Positions 57,030 through 64,000 of a stretch of DNA of 64,000 nucleotides are shown piece by piece (position 1 is the stretch's first letter; every line of letters starts with the position of its first letter). The stretch lies in contig CM060831.1 in the NCBI GenBank assembly GCA_030762175.1, forward strand, positions 69,771,001-69,835,000, given 5' to 3'. The DNA comes from Metallyticus violacea (taxonomy: Eukaryota; Arthropoda; Insecta; Mantodea; Metallyticidae). The notes under the pieces were generated by a model. It was not told the origin of the DNA and ran no database searches. It was given only the letters and a program-made list of their open reading frames with translations. Position numbers and translations under genes: made by a program.

Positions 57030-60000
57030 TACAAACAAACAAACAAACAAAGATGACAAAGCGACTCTTTCGGTTTACTCCAATTTGGGGAACGTCCGTA
57101 AAGCTGAATTCAAAGTAGGTCGAATTTGTGTTCATTTGCTACATTTCAATGAATACCGTGTTCTTTACATCTTATCTTACTGCAGTCGATTAGCTCAGCG
57201 GCTAAAGAAGCGAGTCAGGTGAACACAAAACTATCGAAGTGAACTTAAATATTAATCAGGCTTTTTTAATCTTCAGATTACATGCTGATTAATTTACCCT
57301 GTAGATTTGTAGTCACATAAACCTGTCTTTTACAGAAAGATGCTAAATTTAGGTATTTTCCATTAAAGTGGCATAATAATTGCTTTTTTTGTTGCCTCAT
57401 ATTATCTCAGCAGCTTTCTCAATGATTTCAACCAATACGAATTAATAAACATGAATATAAGGGTGTACAAAGTATAAGATACTAATATGTATTAAACTTA
57501 TCATTACTGTTCGTATATGACAAGTGATAACTCTACGTATTTTATTTGTATTGCCCAAGAAAATATATTTTATTGAAAAATGTTACTATGCCATATTACT
57601 AGATTCACATATTGAGTATTAAAATTAGTCATTTTAAATAAAAAAGCATAATTTGTTTACGTGTAAAAAATTTGAAATATCCAATTTACTTGACATATAT
57701 ATGTTGCTATCCGGGAATGGTCTTAATGTAGAAAACCCTAGAGGGAGTGTGAATATGCTTATAAAGCAATATGTTCCTGTAAGGGGATTTGAACCCATGA
57801 TCCCGTACATAGAAACTCAGCATAATAATCTGCTACTATTCATTTCAGCTGTAATGAGAGCTCATGTAAACAACGATAATACATATCTATATCACAGCGT
57901 GATATTTCCTTTAATGTTCTCCCGCATTGGCTGCCAACCAGGTAACCATCAACAGCATGATACACAACCAAGGTAACCACCAGTCCATATTTTGTATGTC
58001 GTATTCACATTTAATTGCTGAGGTACAGCTTTCAGGTATGATACTGTAAATGTATAGACATTTTCGTATTCTGCGTTAAAAGTCATCTGAAGACGTGGGA
58101 TGAATAACGAAGCTTCAAACTTTCTTACTTTTAGGCATTGAATATAGCAACTTATAGATATATTTCATCTGTGTTGATAATCCCAGTTAATGTAATACCG
58201 ATGGGAATCGTGCTATATGATGGAAAACTAATAATTGTCCATTTTTCACATTGTATTTTGAGAAAATAAAAATATAATATTTAGAATCTAGTTTCCAGTT
58301 TTATGACATACAATAACTGCAGCACTACCCCCCCCCCCCAATAGGCATAGTCCTAGATGTCGGGACATTTCAAATTCAGATTGTGGTAACCCTATACATA
58401 ACCACGTAATTTCAAACATGTAATAAAACGCTGCAGATTTCTAAGTTCTTGTTAACGTATTATCACGAGTAAATCCTGTAGTCATTTGAACATTAAAATG
58501 TTGTTAATTAGTGTTTGTGATTTTTAGGCTTGAAAACTGCTCTTTTTTTTGCCTATTAAAGTCTTTTTCTTCAGCTCATTGGTCGATGATGATAGAGGAT
58601 TATGGAAGTGCATGTAAAAGTGAGTTTGCATAACGTCGTGATCTGCAATTTTCGATTAAACCAACACCCCGTATATATGTATAATGTTTTACTGATTTAA
58701 TTATTTATAATTAATGAATAATTCTTGCATTCTTTACTTTTGGCAAGGAATGTTTTATAAACTAAGTACTATAATGGAATTTGTCCATGCTACGATCATT
58801 CTTACAGTGTGGTCTGTAGTACACGAAAAAACAAATTTAGTTAACTTATAATGTTTAACAATTTGAAAACGGATAATGTACTAAGATTGCCTTTAGGGTC
58901 TCGTAAGACAGATAAAACAGAATGGAATAATCATAGAGCTGTGAACTGTGTGAAATATCTTGTATGTATTGATAATTGCTGATTTTAAATTAAGTAACGT
59001 GCTTAATCAACAGACCATATTTCATTAACGGCACATAGCAAAAGTGCAGGATATACAAAAACAAATGACGAGCCGGCACATAGCGAAGGTGCAGGATACA
59101 CAGAAACAAATGACGAGCTACTAAAGCAGACAACGCTGTCCGCCAGTACGGCAGTTCTCCACGAGTTTATGATTATACCATTGAAGCGCTTTGTCATCAC
59201 CGTTAACTAAACTCGCTCTTAAGCCTTTTATCCGTGCTTGTGCATAGTTATATAACCACTGGCAAGTAAAATGCGTGCAAGTATTTTAGCATAAGGAACT
59301 GGGAATCAGAGTAAACAGGAGTATTGGCACAAGATACCAGTAGCTTGTGGGAGCGACCTTTCTCACACGTTGCTGTCTGTCTGGTTGTGGTACACGGGAT
59401 GTAAAAACAAGACGTGGAGGATGAGAGGGGATCCTCAGTAGGCTATGCGCACGAGCCTGCCGTCACGTGATCAATTGAGGAAAAGAAGCGAAACTAAATT
59501 AACAATAATATGAATACAAGATTGATCATTTTTGAAGGGCCCGATGCGAGGGGTGTGCCATGTGAAGGCATCACAGGGGGTCTCCTGGAGGGTTGATTAG
59601 GGTCGAGTCAGACAATTGGCGCATAGTAAGGGAAAACTAGGGGTGGCCGTTTTGTTGTTTGTCATTATTTTTATTCGGGTTGTTTGTTACTACTGACATA
59701 GAGTTCATACTTACTTGGTATTGTTCCCTGCAAGAGGGGAACATAGTTTAGGGTCCCAATGCATCGCGAGATCGACTCTTAAAGGGGCGTTTTGTATGTG
59801 TAAACCATAATTGATGTCGAGTTCTTTGAAACTCTAGTAACAAAAGTTTAGGGCATTCATTTATTGCTAGCTACCTTTTACAATTAGAGCATTTAGAGAT
59901 GAACCAAAGTTTGTGCGTACTTAAAAATGCAGTTATGAAATCAACTCCGGTTTAAATTCAACAGTAATATGCTGCTATTAAAATATTTAAAATAAACTCA

Positions 60001-60712
60001 AATTATACTGTATAAACTTTTGGATTTATTGCTAGCAGTTTTTTTTCATTTTGTTATTTTTTTAAATTACCCTGAAGTTTTCCAATACTTTTTAAATAAA
60101 AAGATCTAAAATATAAAATCACCAACTCACCAACAATATACTGTTGAGGCAATAAAATATTTAACATATACTTCAGAGCTTTTAACAATTATATTTCAGC
60201 ATATGCAACATTTTCTTAAAATTTGTTGTTAAAAACCATTGTGTCTGAAAATTTTGAAATATTTACAATATTTGCAGAAACTTTTATTAGAATATATCAC
60301 CATATAAGTAGATTAAGATCAAATTTATCCTACTTTGCTAAATTTTTTTAATAGCAATGCTGAAGCAGGTCCACAGAAAACTGAATTTGGGACAGCTGAG
60401 TTATAGCTGCTGTTAATGAAATTTCAGAAAGTGTAGCAATTTAGATAGAAAATATATGGTGCACGAAGAAATATAACGGAGTTATATGGTGATATTGAAG
60501 TTAGATAATGGAAAGTTAGTGTCAATGCGAAATGGTGTAAACATATGCTTTAGAATGTTTTCAAGCTTCTTCTCGAGCGAGAAAAGCACGATTTTTAACC
60601 AGTTTGTCGGCGTTTTTAAGAAGCAGTGCTAGAAAAATATCTCAAATCTCAATGATAGTATAACACTGAACAGTGGTTAACTGTTTTTGTCGAGTTATAG
60701 CTTAGTCTAGTG
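57030..60712. other. No gene seen; tRNA-like scraps and a GC-richer patch
   Basis: At 57185-57211 a 5' tRNA-like piece (GATTAGCTCAGCGGCTAAAG) loses similarity before any B box. At about 57779-57830 the minus strand reads GTTCAAATCCCCTTACAGG, like a tRNA 3' half. Both may be SINE scraps. A C13 run lies near 58328-58340. 59330-59800 is less AT-rich without a recognisable gene. 59029-59118 is a tandem duplication. Confidence 0.45.
59029..59118. repeat. 45-bp tandem duplication
   Basis: Two direct copies of a 45-base unit beginning CGGCACATAGC and ending AAACAAATGACGAGC (59029-59073, 59074-59118) differ at four positions. On the minus strand the unit equals 15 codons (SSFVxVYPAxxLCAG) inside a 65-codon frame at 59003-59200. 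Whether that frame is coding is unknown. Confidence 0.85.
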
Positions 60713-61600
60713 CAGGGCTACTCAACCTTTTTAGCTTTGAGATCTCCTTTATGATGTTTAGCTGAGTTAGAGAATGCTGATCCATAAAATATAACTAAAA
60801 TGTGTGAAGTCAAGTCCTTCATTAATGCTAACGCAATCTGCAAATTTATTTTAACAAAATATTAGTTCACTATAAATGACCAATAAATGTTAACAAACAC
60901 ATATTTTGTAAAAATTAAATGAAAATTCACTTTAAATGTTTGATGTAATTTAGTGAGATGGTTGGCTTTGCATATGATTAGCAAGTAAATTATAATATGG
61001 TAAATTATTTGTAAGAGCCAACCTCACACAATGTTTATTCCAGATAAACATATGACCTTCAAAATTGAAATGTTAAAGAGATTTGGTAAATAAAACAAAT
61101 CAAGTTCTGTTTTATTGCACAAAAAATGAGTGCTGAATTTAAATTATATTTGTTCTCCATCTACTTGCTGGAAAGATTGGAGAAATCTCAAAATCGGTTT
61201 TGAAACTGTCTTCAGTGCTGCTAGATGAGCATATTCCTTTGCCATTTCAAAACACGAAGCTGTTTGATACCGTGAGAGTTCAGCCGTGGTTTGAGGAAAA
61301 TGTATCACATTGTTTCTGCATAGTATTATCCAAATATCAGGTTTTCGCAGAAAAGCTTTACATATAACACAAAGATGATAATGGTTTGGATTTCTTTTGA
61401 AGTTTTTAGTTTAATTTAGTTATCAAATTCAATGACCTCTCCAATTCTTTCTTCCTGTCTATCAGAAGACAGAAATATTTATCTCTAGTGGAATGTCTGT
61501 TTGAAACCATACCTGGACTCAATCATCGAACTTCAGTGTGCATCAATAGCTGTCCATATTCCGAAAACAATCTGAATTTCCCTCTCTGTATTAATTTAGA
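60713..61600 (-). mobile_element. hAT-type DNA transposon remnant
   Basis: At 60713 the + strand reads CAGGGCTACTCAACCTTTTT, closely like the hAT (Charlie/hobo-type) terminal repeat CAGTGGTTCTCAACCTTTTT. Above it, at about 61550-61445 on the minus strand, is a hAT transposase block. The distance fits the 3' end of such an element. The opposite end was not found. Confidence 0.62.
61445..61560 (-). pseudogene. hAT (ZBED5-like) transposase fragment
   Basis: The minus strand reads LLMHTEVR, then a stop (TGA where the family has Trp, TGG), then LSPGMVSNR and CLLIDRKKELERSLNL. The family block is LLxHTEVRWLSRGxVLxRxFELRxEIxxFLxxKxxxLAxxL, part of the hAT transposase core shared with domesticated ZBED5-type genes. 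The Trp-to-stop change and loss of flanking blocks mark it as dead. The HTEVR motif is specific enough for a fair identification. Confidence 0.65.
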
Positions 61601-62522
61601 GCAAATCGAAATTACAATTTTATCGAAAACGTTCATAATGTGTTATTTTCATAATCGTTGCACAAAGAACTAGCTGGTACAGTATACATAAGTGATGGCT
61701 AAAGGAGAACGAAAACCTTCATCCCACAGTCTTTGAGTTTGCCTAGTCATCAGTGGTGATAAGTTACGTGTAAGTTTCTCGACGGGATTAGAATTTTAAA
61801 TAAGTCCTCTTATACACCTAAATTCACAAATACCAGTCTCAGGAACATCATACCTAAGGCACTAGAATAGATGAGTATTCTCATCCGCCATTTTTACTCC
61901 TTAATTTCGGAGCAACAGTTGCGGAACACAAACAAACACGCTGACGCTTATAGCACCGTCATCAAGCGGTGTATACAAACGCATTTATTTCAATTTTAGG
62001 CATTTTTTTTACATAAGCTGCTTAACTTAAAAATATAAATATAATTACTATCCATAATTTTATAACTTGTTATGATTAAATACAACTATTATGATATTGA
62101 ATTCTTATATACATATAATGTATATGTTATGTGTTGCACAACTCATCATTTATAAATCACATAAAATGAAACAAAAGTTGTTTGTACATATGTATACGTG
62201 TGTACAATACGTAGGTATGTATATATTAATACAAATTATAGGTTATATTTCTTTCATAGTAACATTGATATTCATAAAAACTATTGAATAAATTATCATG
62301 ACGCTCAATCAAATAAAGATTTATTAAATATTTTTATAAAGGTACTTTAATATCACTGTTACTTATTATTATCAATACGTACCTACACCTAGTAAACACA
62401 ACTTACATGGAGCTAAATTGTCTTTATTTTTAATGCACAATACGATTAAAAACACTGAACAAATACACAGTAGCGTCGGTTAGCACCAAAGGAGTGAAAA
62501 TGGCGGATTTGCTTTTCATTGA
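61601..62522. other. No gene seen
   Basis: AT-rich. 66-codon frame at 62091-62291 has no known domain. Confidence 0.55.
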
Positions 62523-62805
62523 TTGATTTATGGACGCTCTTTAACATCTCAGGTCATCAGCGTTCCATTCAACTCAGGGCGTGAAACGGCTGACTAATTT
62601 TGCTCAGAGGCCTCTCTTTCAGGCTTGAGGTTCTTTTTCGTGCCGTAAATGTACGACACGGAACCCACGGCTTTACTTCCCTTCCGAAGGAAGCCATACT
62701 TAGGATTTTTACGCCCGAAAAAATCCATCGGTCCTGGCCGGGTTCGAACCCGCGTTCTTGGGCGTAGGAGGCAAGTATGGTAACCCCTACACCACCAGGA
62801 CCGAC
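62523..62805 (-). mobile_element. SINE1 copy, full length
   Basis: The minus strand begins GTCGGTCCTGGTGGTGTAGG at 62805, B box GGTTCGAACCC (perfect), hairpin block CTTCCTTCGGAAGG, and 3' end GTTAAAGAGCGTCCATAAAT at about 62523. It has the best-preserved B box in the window. No clear target duplication was found. Confidence 0.93.
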
Positions 62806-63039
62806 GTTCTACAAAAGGATGGTCTAATACATTACAAGTGTATTGTAATTTGTGGTTATCAGTAAAATTCTGTTCCACAAAGGTGCATTTTCGTTGTTCT
62901 GTTCCACAATTAGTCGGACATTGGTAATTTGCGTAAATTTCTCTACAAGTGTAGAAATATTGGTAACTTCAAATACTAGCACAAAATATATTATCTTTTG
63001 GAGTCAATTGATCTAAATGTGCTAAGTATTAGCGAAAGT

Positions 63040-64000
63040 GATTATAATGACTATTTCACTATGTGACTTCATCTTAAAATCGACCAATGAAATGATACAA
63101 AATTTTGAACTTTTTGAACTATCAAGCACAGCCAGATATCGCAGTGAAATTATGGAAAAAAATTATCAAATCCGTTTTATCACGCGACGTGCATTTGTCT
63201 TTTGGTCAGTGTAGCCAACACTATACCTCCACTACATAATTCCTGAGGACGCATCACTGACCACTTTTCTGTGTTTTCAGTAATTATAAATGTAACTAAC
63301 TTAAAGTATATTTACTGAAATTTAGGCCTGGAACGATTCCTTCCTTAAAAATAAATGATTTCTCAAAATATCATTTCATCTCATGTATCATCAGTGTTCA
63401 TCGCCTGTGGTGCCTCTGTACCAAAAACGGGCGTTAAACACAATTTGTTCATTACTGAAACAATTGTTTTTGGTTATTCAGCCAAATAGCCTGTAATCAT
63501 TATATAAATAATGTACAAATATCTGCCTAAGCAACCACAAATCTTAATATGCACTTTATTCAAAACGGTACAATGTTTTTTGTTTTTCTCAGTTGGTATT
63601 AGTATTAGTAAATCGAGCGGTAGTCAATGTAATAGTCGATTTTCCTCTACTTCATTCTCACTGTTTCTGTAAGTGTAATATTTTATACAATTGTTAATAA
63701 CCTGTGAGGGACTTTCAAATATATATATTACTTTTATTCTTATTTTATTCATGAAGTAATCCCAAATTCGTACTTAGCTCTTCTCTATTGGCATTACTGA
63801 CAATCGACATTCGTCTGTTGCTAGATTGTTAGAAAAGGTTAAGTATCCATATCGTAATACACACGTACAATTATTACAGTATTGTAAGCCAAATTCTTAT
63901 TTTATTTTATTCATGAAATAGTCCTAATAAATGTCACTCGAGGGTCTGGGTTTTGCAGAAAAATTCATTCATTACGTGAATTTATACGCAACCTCAGACC
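63040..64000 (-). repeat. Unnamed repeat family, copy B (runs off the window)
   Basis: The reverse complement matches 30350-31128 over most of its length and continues to the last base (GGTCTGAGGTTGCG read from 64000, like GGTCTGAGATTACC at 30358). GACTATTTCA-type motifs lie at 63043 and, inverted, at about 63911-63924. The CRE of copy A is mutated here (TGAAGTCA). A SINE3 fragment interrupts it at 63321-63451. Confidence 0.75.
63321..63451 (+). mobile_element. 5'-truncated SINE3 inside repeat copy B
   Basis: Only the 3' 130 bases of SINE3 are present (TTTAGGCCTGGAACGATTCC to AAAACGGGCGTTAAACAC). The 9-base direct repeat TTACTGAAA flanks it (63312-63320, 63452-63460). Copy A at 30350 has no such insert at the matching place, which confirms insertion into an older repeat. 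5' truncation with a target duplication is typical of LINE-driven retroposition. Confidence 0.85.

Noticed and set aside
56606..57135. Three overlapping minus-strand frames of about 145 codons rich in Ser, Leu, Phe and Pro
   Set aside because: They are translations of the polypurine simple repeat; all three frames are open for the same compositional reason.
57185..57211. tRNA-like TTAGCTCAGCGGCTAAAG
   Set aside because: Similarity ends before the anticodon arm and there is no B box nearby, so it is not a tRNA gene and too short to call a SINE.
59380..59800. Possible LTR or primer-binding site in the GC-richer patch
   Set aside because: No TG...CA ends, no second repeat copy and no convincing tRNA-complementary site.
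1..64000. Bacterial operons, CRISPR arrays, phage or viral genes
   Set aside because: No long coding frames, no regularly spaced repeats with unique spacers, and eukaryotic repeat types throughout.

Overview
This is gene-poor, AT-rich animal DNA, most likely from a large insect genome. The evidence is: eukaryotic repeat types throughout (tRNA-derived SINEs, mariner and Tc1-like DNA transposons, a hAT remnant, non-LTR retrotransposon pieces), many simple repeats, a short TTAGG-type tract (11541-11560), and an arthropod-like TCAGT initiator. The species cannot be fixed from the sequence alone; a cockroach- or termite-like genome is a guess. I see no complete host gene, rRNA, genuine tRNA gene, CRISPR array or bacterial-style operon. 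Nearly every open frame is short and is either chance, a simple-repeat frame, or part of a decayed mobile element.

The best candidate for host coding DNA is on the minus strand at about 2363-2706. A locally CpG-rich segment holds, in order, a TATA/CAGT pair, an inverted CCAAT box, a GC box, a CRE-like site, a TCAGT initiator, a start codon in good context, and a GTGAGT splice donor 11 bases after that ATG. If real, it is the first exon of a gene that leaves the window on the left, and the rest of the window is its upstream flank.

Layout. 4.2-8.5 kb: SINEs in head-to-head arrangement, a mariner scrap, a degenerate tandem array, a Tc1-like fragment, an 871-bp element with terminal inverted repeats (TIRs), and two tRNA-headed repeats. 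9.8-13.4 kb: three more SINE1 copies and a transposase fragment. 18.5-20.4 kb: an inverted repeat and a mariner with both ends. 21.9-34.4 kb: two copies of an unnamed repeat (R), a reverse-transcriptase remnant, a diverged SINE, copy A of another unnamed repeat family, and a transposase helix-turn-helix fragment. 35.2-38.4 kb: a recombinase-like remnant, then a deleted Tc1-like element next to a non-LTR RNase H remnant. 39.9-50.8 kb: SINE2, a 214-bp MITE (short internally deleted transposon), a second mariner with both ends, and SINE3 copies. 52-57 kb: SINE1 with a target duplication, a deleted mariner, two SINE3 copies, and a 320-bp polypurine tract. 59-64 kb: a 45-bp tandem duplication, a hAT remnant, SINE1, and copy B of the unnamed family, interrupted by a SINE3 insertion.

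All the transposase and reverse-transcriptase genes are broken by stops, frameshifts, deletions or loss of catalytic residues. What stands out is structural: several DNA elements kept their ends while losing the catalytic middle, one 214-bp MITE can be paired with its longer relative in the same window, and one unnamed repeat family carries a CCAAT box and a CRE-like palindrome. I found no convincing new multi-gene system.
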